DNA from: Phenylobacterium sp.
Lineage (GTDB): Bacteria > Pseudomonadota > Alphaproteobacteria > Caulobacterales > Caulobacteraceae
Length of the DNA: 64,000 bases
Assembly: GCF_013911965.1 (NCBI RefSeq)
Contig: NZ_JACESE010000004.1
Location: forward strand, 186,001-250,000
Direction: 5' to 3'
The notes below the pieces were generated by a model that was not told the DNA's origin, did not search any database, and saw nothing but the letters and a program-made list of their open reading frames with translations. A program made the translations under genes and the position numbers. This document shows, piece by piece, positions 44,528 to 54,234 of this stretch; position 1 is the stretch's first letter, and every line of letters begins with the position of its first letter.

Positions 44528-45415
44528 TTATGCCTTGGCCGGCGCCACCCCATGCTGGGCGAAGTGGGCCAGCATCCGCCTCCAGCCGTCCTTGGCCGCC
44601 TCGGCGTCATAGGCCGAGCGGTAGTCGGCGTGGAAGCCGTGCTGGGCGTCCGGATAGACCACGATGTCGCTGTCGGTCTTGCCCGCCGCCTTGAGCGCCG
44701 CGCGCTTCTTCTCCACGTCGCTCAGGGGTATCCCCTGGTCCTGGCCGGCATAGAGGCCGAGCACGGGCGCGGACGTCTTGGCGGCCAGATCGACGGGCCA
44801 CTGGCGCTCGCTCGGCGCGGCGTCGGCCGGCGGGGCGAGGCGGCCGTACCAGGCGACGCCGGCGTCGAAGAAGTCCGTCTTCTGGGCCGCCTGCCAGACG
44901 ATGTTGCCGCCCCAGCAGAAACCGGTGATGGCGGCTCGGTCGGCGTCGGCGTAGTCCTGCGCCTGCAGGAAGGCCATGGCCGCGGCCAGATCGCCCATCA
45001 CCTGGTCGTCGGTCGCCGTGGCCACGATCTTCCGGATCTCGGCGTAGTCGGTCAGCTTCGAGGGATCGCCGGCCCGGGCGAAGAAGTCGGGCGCGATGGC
45101 GACATAGCCGAGTTGGGCGAGCCGGCGGCAGACGTCGCGGATGTATTCGTGGACGCCGAAGATCTCCGAGACCACGACCACCACCGGGAACGGACCCGCG
45201 CCCTGCGGGCGGGCCAGATTGGCCGGGATCTGGGTGTCGGGCGGCGAGAGCTGCACGGTCTCGGTGACGAGCCCCGTCTCCGGCGTGGCGATCGGCTCGG
45301 CCTGGGCCGAGAGCGCGAAGACGGCGTAGCCGCCGAGCACGGCGGCGCCCAGCTTGCGGCGCGACAGGTTCAGGTCGGAAGGCATGGTCCCTTCGGGACG
45401 GGTGAGCGTGGTCAT
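44528..45415 (-). CDS. Tat-exported dienelactone hydrolase family protein
   Basis: An alpha/beta hydrolase whose family opens dienelactones in aromatic degradation, although many members act elsewhere. The 295-residue product has a Tat signal (SRRKLGAAVLGGYAVF, cut near AQA), the cysteine nucleophile in TGFCWGGN, the aspartate in LYAGQDQGIP and histidine in AQHGFHADY. It is thus likely active in the periplasm. I chose ATG 45415, which has TTGAGGA upstream; a second ATG at 45385 also keeps the signal. No aromatic-degradation genes are nearby. Confidence 0.88.
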   Translation of the reverse strand: MTTLTRPEGTMPSDLNLSRRKLGAAVLGGYAVFALSAQAEPIATPETGLVTETVQLSPPDTQIPANLARPQGAGPFPVVVVVSEIFGVHEYIRDVCRRLAQLGYVAIAPDFFARAGDPSKLTDYAEIRKIVATATDDQVMGDLAAAMAFLQAQDYADADRAAITGFCWGGNIVWQAAQKTDFFDAGVAWYGRLAPPADAAPSERQWPVDLAAKTSAPVLGLYAGQDQGIPLSDVEKKRAALKAAGKTDSDIVVYPDAQHGFHADYRSAYDAEAAKDGWRRMLAHFAQHGVAPAKA

Positions 45416-45485
45416 GGGCGTCCTCAAGGTTCTTCTTGGGCGCGATCCTGAGGTCAGCCCCTGCGGGAGTCCAGCCGCCTCGCCA

Positions 45486-46103
45486 TCAAGTCGAGGCGCC
45501 GGCCCTGCGCAGCGTCAGATTGATCCGCCCGCCGCCGGGCACGAGCTGCGACGAGCCTGAGAGCACGCGATCGATCCCGTGGAAGGCGAGCCGCGCGCCC
45601 CCGCCCAGCACGCAGACATCGCCCGAGGACAGGCGCACCGAGCGCGTCGGATCCCGCCGGCTGGTCCCGCCGATGCGGAACACCGCCGTATCGCCCAGCG
45701 ACACCGAGAGGACCGGGTAGTCGAAGTCCCTCTCGTCCCGGTCCTGATGCAGGCTCATGCGGGCCTGCGCGTCGTAGAGATTGACCAGGCAGGCGTCGGG
45801 CGGCCCCGGCGCATCGGCCGCCTCCCGCCAAAGGTCGAGCAGGGCGGGCGGTATGTCGGGCCAGGGCTCGCCCGTCTGCGGATGGGTCGGCTGGTAGCGG
45901 TAGCCGGCTTGCGCGTCCGTCACCCAGCCCAGGGGGCCGAAATTGGTCATGCGCACGCTCATCGGCTTCCCGCCCGGCGTCACCGGCCGATAGAAGGGCG
46001 CGGCCTCTACGCGGCGCATCACCTCGGCCAGGAGGTCCCTCTGGGCGGCCGGGTCCAGCCGTCCGGGCAGGAGGCGGAATCCGTTCTCTGCAACCAGGCT
46101 CAT
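45486..46103 (-). CDS. alkB: AlkB family DNA/RNA demethylase
   Basis: AlkB removes alkyl groups from DNA and RNA using Fe(II), oxygen and 2-oxoglutarate. The 205-residue product has the iron-binding LHQDRDERDF (HxD) and AFHGIDRVL (distal histidine), and GGRINLTLRR, the arginine pair for 2-oxoglutarate. I chose ATG 46103 (MSLVAENGFRLLPG), which matches the family's length. It is 20 bases from the divergent HELTH-motif gene; a TATATG box nearby may serve a leaderless mRNA. Confidence 0.93.
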   Translation of the reverse strand: MSLVAENGFRLLPGRLDPAAQRDLLAEVMRRVEAAPFYRPVTPGGKPMSVRMTNFGPLGWVTDAQAGYRYQPTHPQTGEPWPDIPPALLDLWREAADAPGPPDACLVNLYDAQARMSLHQDRDERDFDYPVLSVSLGDTAVFRIGGTSRRDPTRSVRLSSGDVCVLGGGARLAFHGIDRVLSGSSQLVPGGGRINLTLRRAGAST

Positions 46104-46123
46104 GGCGGTCCATATAGGCAGGC

Positions 46124-46624
46124 ATGAGCGCCGCCGCCCGCATGAAGCCCCTGACCCTGCGCCCCCTGACACGCGGCGAACGCGCCCTGGCGTGCGAGAT
46201 GTTCGGCGAGGCCCTGGACGCGGCCCGCATCCGCCTGATCGCCCTGCCCGTCTGGCCGCGGGCCTTCGCGACGGGCAAGACCCTGCTCGCCTTCCCGACG
46301 GCCCAGGCGGCGACGGACTTCGCCGCCGAGCCGCTGGCCCTCCAGGGCCTGTTCGTCCACGAACTGACGCACGTCTGGCAGGCGCAGAACGGCACGGCCC
46401 TGCTGCCCGCCAAGATCCGCGCCGGGGACGGCCGTGCGGCCTATGCCTACGACCTCTTCGACGGCCGCGGATTCGCCGATCTGAACATCGAGCAGCAGGC
46501 CATGGTGGCGCAACACGCCTTCCTGGCGAGCCGCGGCGCGGCGCTGCGGATTCCGGCCCTGGCCTATGGCGCCTATCTGGCCGGACTTGCGCCGCGTCAA
46601 AGCGATAAACCCCGGAATGTTTAG
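46124..46624 (+). CDS. Unrecognised protein with an HELTH zinc-binding motif
   Basis: A 166-residue protein with FVHELTHVWQAQNG (H79-E80-L81-T82-H83), the HExxH signature of zinc peptidases. The N-terminal half is LTRGERALACEMFGEALD, then a short beta region; the C-terminal half is helical with IEQQAMVAQHAFLAS. It has no signal peptide. It resembles proteins labelled vgr-related in some alphaproteobacteria, an unhelpful name since no other type VI secretion gene is seen. The third zinc ligand is not obvious (E113 or H-rich region possible). Catalysis is unproven. Confidence 0.7.
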   Translation: MSAAARMKPLTLRPLTRGERALACEMFGEALDAARIRLIALPVWPRAFATGKTLLAFPTAQAATDFAAEPLALQGLFVHELTHVWQAQNGTALLPAKIRAGDGRAAYAYDLFDGRGFADLNIEQQAMVAQHAFLASRGAALRIPALAYGAYLAGLAPRQSDKPRNV

Positions 46625-46634
46625 GGTCATTGGG

Positions 46635-46662
46635 CTTGCGACAGGGTTGTGGCTACCCATAT
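46635..46662 (+). promoter_or_regulatory. Sigma-32 heat-shock promoter of dnaK
   Basis: CTTGCG (46635-46640), 15 bases, then CCCATAT (46656-46662): a good match to the heat-shock form CTTG ... CCCCATNT. It lies about 140 bases before dnaK and leaves a leader of about 130 bases. The dnaK-dnaJ pair is a classic sigma-32 target. Confidence 0.7.
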
Positions 46663-46694
46663 CGCGACTCGACGGCGGGGCGCTTCTTAAGCTA

Positions 46695-46728
46695 ACCGCC
46701 CGAGACCCTTATTCGAACCGGGGGCGGT
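46695..46728 (+). other. Hairpin in the dnaK leader
   Basis: ACCGCCC (46695-46701) pairs with GGGCGGT (46722-46728) around a 20-base loop. It sits in the leader between the heat-shock promoter and the start codon and ends 74 bases before it. CIRCE (TTAGCACTC-N9-GAGTGCTAA) is absent. Confidence 0.4.
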
Positions 46729-46802
46729 GACAAGAACCGGGGCGCTTCACTAGAAGGCCCTCCACGCGCCGTCCGCCAACAAGGAGCGAGCAGGACTCGA
46801 TT

Positions 46803-48704
<1,902 letters not shown>

Positions 48705-48724
48705 CGACCGGTCCCATGGCGCGG

Positions 48725-48760
48725 CGCATCCCATTTCGCCACAAGGCGGGCGGGGATGCG
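48725..48760 (+). other. Nested hairpin after dnaK
   Basis: Outer stem CGCATCCC (48725-48732) with GGGATGCG (48753-48760); inner stem CGCC/GGCG around ACAA. It lies 21 bases after the dnaK stop. No T-run, so a partial terminator or processing signal is more likely than a full stop. Confidence 0.5.
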
Positions 48761-48786
48761 TCGCCGCCGGGCGCCATTGATGCGCA

Positions 48787-48829
48787 CCCCCCGTTCAGAC
48801 CTGGCCTTGGCCTTGCGTCGGACGGGGGG
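48787..48829 (+). other. Second hairpin between dnaK and dnaJ
   Basis: CCCCCCGTTC (48787-48796) pairs with GGACGGGGGG (48820-48829) with one wobble. It ends 44 bases before dnaJ. Two stable hairpins in a 169-base gap suggest differential expression of the two genes. Confidence 0.5.
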
Positions 48830-48873
48830 CATGCCCACCTAATTTCCCATAATCATTCAGATACCTGACGCTC

Positions 48874-50037
48874 ATGCGGGACTATTACGAGATCCTGGGC
48901 GTGGAGCGCGGCTGCGATGGCGCGAGCCTGAAGTCCGCCTTCCGCAAGCTGGCGATGGAACACCATCCCGACCGCAACGGCGGTTGCGAGGACGCGGCCG
49001 CCCGCTTCAAGGAGATCAACGAGGCCTATTCGGTCCTGTCGGACCCGCAGAAGCGCGTGGCCTATGATCGTTTCGGCCATGCCGGGGTGAACGGCGGCGG
49101 CGGCGGCGCGGGCCCCGGCGGCGGCCAGTTCCACGACGTCCACGACATCTTCAACGAGGTGTTCGGCGACGTCTTCGGCGACATGTTCGGCCAGGGCGGC
49201 CGCGCCCGGCGCGGCGGCCCGGCCCGCGGCCAGGATCTGCGCTACGACCTGGAGATCACCCTCGAGCAGGCCTTCGCCGGCGCCGAGGTCGAGATCGTCG
49301 TGCCCGCGGCCATGACCTGCGAGACCTGCGAGGGGACCGGCGCCAAGCCTGGCACCAGCCCGACGGTCTGCGGAACCTGCGGCGGCGCGGGTCGGATCCG
49401 CGCCAGCCAGGGCTTCTTCTCCGTCGAGCGCAGCTGCCCGCGCTGCGGCGGCACAGGTCGGCTCGTGCTCGACCCCTGCGTCGACTGCCACGGCCACGGC
49501 CAGGTGCGCAAGGAACGCAAGCTGCAGGTCCGCATCCCGGCCGGCGTCGACGACGGCGCCCGCATCCGCCTGGCCGGCGAGGGCGACGCCGGCGCCCGCG
49601 GCGGCCCGCGCGGCGACCTCTACATCTTCATCTCCGTGGCCCCGCACGACCTCTTCGAGCGGGACGGCCTGGATCTGCTCTGCACCGTGCCGGTGCCCAT
49701 GGCCATCGCCGTGCTGGGCGGCGAGATCGAGGCCCCCTGCCTGATGGGGGGCGAGAACTGCGACGGCAACTGCAAGATCCCGGTCCAGGTGCCCGAGGGC
49801 GCCCAGACCGGCAAGACCCTGCGCCTGAAGGGCCGCGGCATGCCCTCCCTCCGCTCGCGCGAGCGGGGCGACCTGGTGGTGGAGATCTTCGTCGAGACGC
49901 CGACCAAGCTGTCGGCCCGGCAGAAGGAGCTGATGGCCGAGTTCGCCGAACTCTGCGGCGAGCAGCAGCACCCCAAGTCCTCCACCTTCATCGGCAAGGC
50001 CAAGCGCTTCTGGGAAGAGGTGACCGGCGGCTGCTAA
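48874..50037 (+). CDS. dnaJ: Chaperone DnaJ (Hsp40)
   Basis: DnaJ delivers substrates to DnaK and stimulates its ATPase. The 387-residue product has a J domain with HPD at residues 31-33, a glycine-rich linker ([12 protein letters not shown]), four CxxCxGxG zinc repeats ([32 protein letters not shown]) and two C-terminal peptide-binding domains ([18 protein letters not shown]). It starts 169 bases after dnaK with two hairpins in the gap. Confidence 0.97.
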   Translation: MRDYYEILGVERGCDGASLKSAFRKLAMEHHPDRNGGCEDAAARFKEINEAYSVLSDPQKRVAYDRFGHAGVNGGGGGAGPGGGQFHDVHDIFNEVFGDVFGDMFGQGGRARRGGPARGQDLRYDLEITLEQAFAGAEVEIVVPAAMTCETCEGTGAKPGTSPTVCGTCGGAGRIRASQGFFSVERSCPRCGGTGRLVLDPCVDCHGHGQVRKERKLQVRIPAGVDDGARIRLAGEGDAGARGGPRGDLYIFISVAPHDLFERDGLDLLCTVPVPMAIAVLGGEIEAPCLMGGENCDGNCKIPVQVPEGAQTGKTLRLKGRGMPSLRSRERGDLVVEIFVETPTKLSARQKELMAEFAELCGEQQHPKSSTFIGKAKRFWEEVTGGC

Positions 50038-50038
50038 G

Positions 50039-50058
50039 GCGCAACTTAACGGTTGCGC
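50039..50058 (+). terminator. Terminator-like hairpin after dnaJ
   Basis: GCGCAAC (50039-50045) and GTTGCGC (50052-50058) form a perfect 7-bp stem with a six-base loop two bases after the dnaJ stop. The downstream T-run is missing, so this is a weak or Rho-assisted terminator at best. Confidence 0.45.
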
Positions 50059-50107
50059 GATTGGGCGGAATTGACCAGGCTCTCCCGCCTCTAGTTAGGA
50101 GCCGCCC

Positions 50108-50494
50108 ATGAAGATTGTTGTCACCAGCGTCCTGGTGGACGACCAAGCCAAGGCCCTGGCCTTTTACGAAGGCAAGCTCGGCTTTGCGAAGAAGGAAGAC
50201 GTGCCCCTGGGCGCGCACCGCTGGCTGACCGTGGTGAGCCCCGAGGCGCCCGACGGGGTGGAGCTGCTGCTTGAGCCCGACGCCCATCCGGCCAGCCGGG
50301 ACTACAAGGCCGCGCTGAAGGCCGACGGCATTCCCTGGACCTCGTTCGGCGTCGACGACCTGACCGCCGAGCACGCCCGGCTGACGGCGCTGGGCGTGAC
50401 CTTCGTCCAGCCGCCCACCGCAATGGGCCCGGTGACGGTCGCCGTCTTCGACGACACCTGCGGAAACCTGATCCAGATCGCCCAGCGGACCTGA
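50108..50494 (+). CDS. VOC (glyoxalase/bleomycin-resistance-like) family protein
   Basis: A 128-residue metal-binding fold of two beta-alpha-beta-beta-beta units. Start MKIVVTSVLVDDQAKALAFY, metal-ligand candidates in RWLTVVSPEAPDGVELLLEP and AVFDDTCGNLIQIAQR, the last with the terminal glutamine rather than glutamate. The substrate is unknown; glyoxalase I, bleomycin binding or dioxygenase are all possible. TTAGGAG precedes ATG 50108. Confidence 0.88.
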   Translation: MKIVVTSVLVDDQAKALAFYEGKLGFAKKEDVPLGAHRWLTVVSPEAPDGVELLLEPDAHPASRDYKAALKADGIPWTSFGVDDLTAEHARLTALGVTFVQPPTAMGPVTVAVFDDTCGNLIQIAQRT

Positions 50495-50520
50495 CGGGCC
50501 GCCGGGCGCCGGAGGGGGGC

Positions 50521-52047
50521 CTACTCCGCCGGCACCGCTTGCGCGGACTTCACCGCCGCGCCCGCGCCTTCATAGCGGAACTCCGGACCGTCGAGATCGA
50601 TGGTCGGGATCTCGGTCCGTTCGCGCCAGTAGTCCTGGGTGTGGCGCCATTCCGGCGTGTCGCCGCACTTGGGCATCTTGTCCATGTCGCGCATCAGATA
50701 GCCCGGATTGAAGTCGTCCGGGTCGATCCAGGGTCCCCGCGGCATGGTCGCGCCGGCCGGGCCGGGATCGACCATCACCTTCGTCGCCCCCTTCGCCTTC
50801 ATGTGGTCGAGCAGGCGCACGACGAAGTCGGCCAGGATGTCCACCCGCAGGGTCCAGCTGGCCCGGAAGTAGCCGAACACCCAGACGAGGTTCGGGACGC
50901 CGGTGAACATCATGCCGCGATAGGTGAGCGTCTGGCCCCAGTCGACGGCCTTGCCGTCCACCTCGAACGGGATGTCGCCCATCACCGACAGGCGGAAGCC
51001 GGTGGCGGTGATGATGATGTCGGCCTCCAGCAGGTCGCCCGACTTCAGCAGGATGCCCTTGTCGGTGAACCGCTCGATCTGGTCGGTGACCACCGAAGCC
51101 TTGCCCGCGCAGATGCCCTTGAACAGGTCGGCGTCCGGCACGAAGGCCAGCCGCTGCTGCCAGGGCCGGTAGCGCGGCGAAAAGTGGCTCATGTCGTAGC
51201 CTTCCGGCAGGACGGCGGCGACGTTCTTCAGGATCTCGTCGCGGACGGCCTCCGGGTGGGACTTGGCCATCTGGGCGAACATGCCCTGGTCCTTGAGGAT
51301 CTTCCGGCGGACGATCTCGTGCGTCCACTCCTCGGGCACCTCAAGGTCGCGCAGGGTGTCGGCCAGTTCGTTGGCGTTCCGTCCCGTGGCGAAATAGGTG
51401 GGCGAGCGCTGCAGCATGGTGACGTGCGCCGCCTTTTCCGCCAGGGCCGGCACCAGGGTCGCGGCCGTGGCGCCCGAGCCGATCACCACCACCTTCTTGC
51501 CGGCATAGTCCAGGTCGTCCGGCCAGGTCTGCGGGTGGACGATGGGGCCCTTGAAGTCGGCCATGCCCTCCCAATGCGGCGTGTAGCCCTCGTCGTGGTG
51601 GTAGTAGCCCTGGCACATCCACAGGAAGCCGCAGGTGAAGGTGAGCGTCTCGCCCGTGGCCTTCTTCGTGGCGGTCACCGTCCAGAGGTTCTTCTCGCTC
51701 GACCAGACGGCCTTGGTGATGGTGTGGCCGTAGCGGATGTGGCGGTCGAGATCGTTCTCCTCGATCACCTCCTCCATGTACTTCAGGATCTCTTCGGCGG
51801 TGGCGATCGGCGCCCCGCGCCAGGGCTTGAAGCGATAGCCGAAGGTGTAGAGGTCGCTGTCGGAGCGCACGCCCGGATAGCGATGCGTCACCCAGGTGCC
51901 GCCGAAGGTGTCCTTGGTCTCCAGCACCACGAAGCTCGTGCCCGGCCGCTGGTGCGTCAGGTGCCAGGCGGCGCCCACGCCGGAAATGCCCGCGCCCACC
52001 ACCAGTACGTCGAAATGCTCGGTCTTGCCCGACTGCGCCTGGGTCAT
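50521..52047 (-). CDS. FAD/NADPH-dependent monooxygenase (Baeyer-Villiger/FMO class B)
   Basis: Class B flavin monooxygenases insert one oxygen into ketones or soft nucleophiles with NADPH. The 508-residue product has an FAD motif GAGISG (residues 18-23), the NADPH motif GSGATA, the signature FKGPIVHPQTWP (FxGxxxHxxxWP) and TATGFR. The signature points to Baeyer-Villiger activity but also fits other branches. I chose ATG 52047 (MTQAQSGKTEHFDVLVV); a longer TTG-start frame to 52125 would overlap its promoter region. A 15-bp palindrome lies 84 bases upstream. Confidence 0.9.
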   Translation of the reverse strand: MTQAQSGKTEHFDVLVVGAGISGVGAAWHLTHQRPGTSFVVLETKDTFGGTWVTHRYPGVRSDSDLYTFGYRFKPWRGAPIATAEEILKYMEEVIEENDLDRHIRYGHTITKAVWSSEKNLWTVTATKKATGETLTFTCGFLWMCQGYYHHDEGYTPHWEGMADFKGPIVHPQTWPDDLDYAGKKVVVIGSGATAATLVPALAEKAAHVTMLQRSPTYFATGRNANELADTLRDLEVPEEWTHEIVRRKILKDQGMFAQMAKSHPEAVRDEILKNVAAVLPEGYDMSHFSPRYRPWQQRLAFVPDADLFKGICAGKASVVTDQIERFTDKGILLKSGDLLEADIIITATGFRLSVMGDIPFEVDGKAVDWGQTLTYRGMMFTGVPNLVWVFGYFRASWTLRVDILADFVVRLLDHMKAKGATKVMVDPGPAGATMPRGPWIDPDDFNPGYLMRDMDKMPKCGDTPEWRHTQDYWRERTEIPTIDLDGPEFRYEGAGAAVKSAQAVPAE

Positions 52048-52130
52048 GTCTTTCGCGCCCTCTTCGTTGTCCGTCCCTGCCGCCAGGGTGCGCGCCCCGG
52101 CGATCGTGTCCTTGATCGATTTCAAGTTAG

Positions 52131-52145
52131 GTGATCGCTGATCAC
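52131..52145. promoter_or_regulatory. Palindromic operator upstream of the monooxygenase gene
   Basis: GTGATC-GCT-GATCAC has perfect 6-bp arms. It lies between the divergent monooxygenase and MATE genes (84 bases from one start, 94 from the other) and could regulate either. No regulator gene adjoins it. Confidence 0.5.
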
Positions 52146-52238
52146 TTGGCGAGTGTTCTTTGACGTTACGGTATGGCGCGGCCCGGGCGGAGGAGACCTC
52201 AGCTTGACCCTCGCCGCGCCGCCCGCCACGGCAGGGGG

Positions 52239-53555
52239 ATGAAGCCCTCGCCGCTCTGGCGCGCCATCCTGGCCATCGCCATCCCCTCCATGCTGACCAA
52301 TGTGGCCACCGCCCTGTTCGGCCTGGCCGACATGTGGGTGATCGGCCGGCTGGGCGAAGCCGCCGCGCAGGGCGGCGTGGAGGTCGGGGCCAAGCTGCTG
52401 ATGACCCTGCTGATCGTCTTCAACTTCCTGAAGACCGGCACGGTGGCTCTCGCCGCCCAGGCGGCGGGCCGGGGGGCGGCGGAGGATCAGGCCGCCGTGC
52501 TGACGCGCGGGGTGGCCGCGGCCCTGTTCGTGGGCGTGATCCTGCTGGCGCTATGGCCGTTGGCGGTTCCGGCGGGCCTCGCCCTTCTGGGCGCCGGGGA
52601 GGAGGTCGCGCCGATGGCGCGGACCTATGTCGACATCCGCTACGCCGGCGGCGTCGCCTGGCTGGTCAACGCCGTCCTCACCGGCTGGCTGATCGGCCGC
52701 CGCCAGGTGCGCGCCGTGCTGGGGGTGGAGGTCGCCGCCAACCTCTTCCACATCGCCCTGGATCTCCTCCTGGTGCTGGGGCTGGGCTGGGGGGTGGCGG
52801 GCGTGGCCGTCGCCACGCTGGCCTCGGAAGGCGCCAAGACCTGCGCGCTCGTCGCCATCTGCGGCGGCCAGCCGCCGGCGCGGGCGGCGCTGGGGCACGT
52901 GCGCCGGCGCGAGACCTGGCGCATGGCCGAGCTGTCGGCCCTCTTCCGCCTGAACCGCGACCTCTTCCTGCGCACCCTGCTGCTGATGAGCGCCACGGTG
53001 ATCGTCACCCGCGCCGGCGCCCAGCAGGGGGCCGTCGTGCTGGCCGCCAACGCCATCCTCTTCCAGCTCTTCATGCTGCCGACCCTGATGCTCGACGGCT
53101 TCGAAAGCGCCGCCCAGGTGCTCTGCGGCGAGGCCGCCGGGGCGAAGGATCGGGCGAGGTTCACAGCCTCGGTCCGCGCCCTGCTGGCCTGGGCCGCCGG
53201 CGCGGCGGCGGTGATGGCCGGGACCTATCTGGCTTTCGGCGAGGCGCTCGCCGCCAGTTTCTCCACCGATCCGCAGGTGATCGCCGCCGCGCGGACCTAT
53301 GCGGTCTGGGCCGTCGTCCTGCCGCTGGCCGGCGTGGCCTCCTTCGTCTTCGACGGCGTGTTCATCGGGGCGGCCTGGACGCGGGCCATGCTGATCAGCA
53401 TGGCCGCGGCGCTGGGGGTCTTCCTGTTGGCCCTGTGGCTGACCGCGCCCCTGGGCAATCACGGCCTGTGGCTCGCCTTCAGCCTCTTCTTCGTCGCCCG
53501 CGGCGCCGGCCAGGCCCTGATGACGCCGCGTCTGATGCGAACGCGTCTCGGCTGA
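52239..53555 (+). CDS. MATE family efflux transporter
   Basis: MATE proteins export drugs or metabolites in exchange for sodium or protons. The 438-residue product has 12 helices with a symmetric pair of halves; family-like segments are AIPSMLTNVATALFGLADMW, VEVAANLFHIALDLLLVLG and ILFQLFMLPTLMLDGFESA. ATG 52239 is close to GGGGG, leaving almost no spacer. A leader frame of 12 codons beginning TTG 52204 with GGAGGAG upstream ends in TGA overlapping this ATG, so coupling is possible. A start at ATG 52173 with an arginine-rich head is less likely. Confidence 0.88.
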   Translation: MKPSPLWRAILAIAIPSMLTNVATALFGLADMWVIGRLGEAAAQGGVEVGAKLLMTLLIVFNFLKTGTVALAAQAAGRGAAEDQAAVLTRGVAAALFVGVILLALWPLAVPAGLALLGAGEEVAPMARTYVDIRYAGGVAWLVNAVLTGWLIGRRQVRAVLGVEVAANLFHIALDLLLVLGLGWGVAGVAVATLASEGAKTCALVAICGGQPPARAALGHVRRRETWRMAELSALFRLNRDLFLRTLLLMSATVIVTRAGAQQGAVVLAANAILFQLFMLPTLMLDGFESAAQVLCGEAAGAKDRARFTASVRALLAWAAGAAAVMAGTYLAFGEALAASFSTDPQVIAAARTYAVWAVVLPLAGVASFVFDGVFIGAAWTRAMLISMAAALGVFLLALWLTAPLGNHGLWLAFSLFFVARGAGQALMTPRLMRTRLG

Positions 53556-53585
53556 AGGCGCCCCCTTCTTCGCGCTGTGCGCGGA

Positions 53586-54140
53586 TCAGCCTGTGAGGCT
53601 TCGGATGTCGGGCCAGCGGTAGGCGACCTCCTGCGTCAGGCCGCCGCCGGGGGCGTGGGCCGCATAGGGCTGTCCCGCCACGCCGCCAAGATGCTCGTAG
53701 AAGCTGCGGGCCCGCAGATTGTCGGCCAGGACGGCGATGGTGAGCGAGGTCGCGCCCTGCGCCGCCAGGGCGCGGGCCGCCGCCGTCAGGAGGCGCCGGC
53801 CGAGGCCGCGGCCCTGCGCCTCGCGCAGGAGGTAGAGGGTGTAGATCTCGCCCGCGCCCGCCGCATGGGATCGCGCCGGGCCGGCCTGGGCGTAGCCGAC
53901 GCCGCCGCGGCGATCGGCGGCCAGCAGGATCAGGTCGGAGGGACCGGGGCGGATCAGGCTGCGCAGGAAGCGCCGCGCATGCTCCAGCTCCGACATGGCG
54001 TCGAGATAGGCGTCGCTGAGCAGGCCGCGATAGGTCTCGCGCCAGGCGGCCACGTGGACGTGGGCCAGGGTCTCGGCGTCGGCGGGGCCGGCGGGCAGGA
54101 CGGCGAAATCGAGCGTCGGCGAGCGGGCCATGGTCTTCAT
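53586..54140 (-). CDS. GNAT-family N-acetyltransferase
   Basis: A 184-residue protein with the acetyl-CoA-binding signature EAQGRGLGRRLLTAAARAL (Q/R-x-x-G-x-G/A) and a C-terminal LTIAVLADNLRARSFYEHLG. The first part has WRETYRGLLSDAYLDAMSE, typical of this broad group. It may modify a small molecule or protein N-terminus; the substrate cannot be read from sequence. An alternative start, ATG 54131, would remove three residues. It converges on the MATE gene. Confidence 0.9.
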   Translation of the reverse strand: MKTMARSPTLDFAVLPAGPADAETLAHVHVAAWRETYRGLLSDAYLDAMSELEHARRFLRSLIRPGPSDLILLAADRRGGVGYAQAGPARSHAAGAGEIYTLYLLREAQGRGLGRRLLTAAARALAAQGATSLTIAVLADNLRARSFYEHLGGVAGQPYAAHAPGGGLTQEVAYRWPDIRSLTG

Positions 54141-54234
54141 ACCTGATGTGGTCGCAAACGGCGGAGGTTCAAGGCGCCGCAGCCGGCGACCGGGGGATGA
54201 CCGAATCTGAGCCCCTCGCTAGGTTGCCAGGCTC

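Noticed and set aside
40558-44694. Plus-strand frame of about 1,380 codons opposite ftsK and DUF502
   Set aside because: Composition is a shadow of the opposite strand; ftsK, with clear motor motifs, explains the region.
46625-46802. CIRCE/HrcA operator before dnaK
   Set aside because: No TTAGCACTC-N9-GAGTGCTAA element; a sigma-32-type promoter fits instead.
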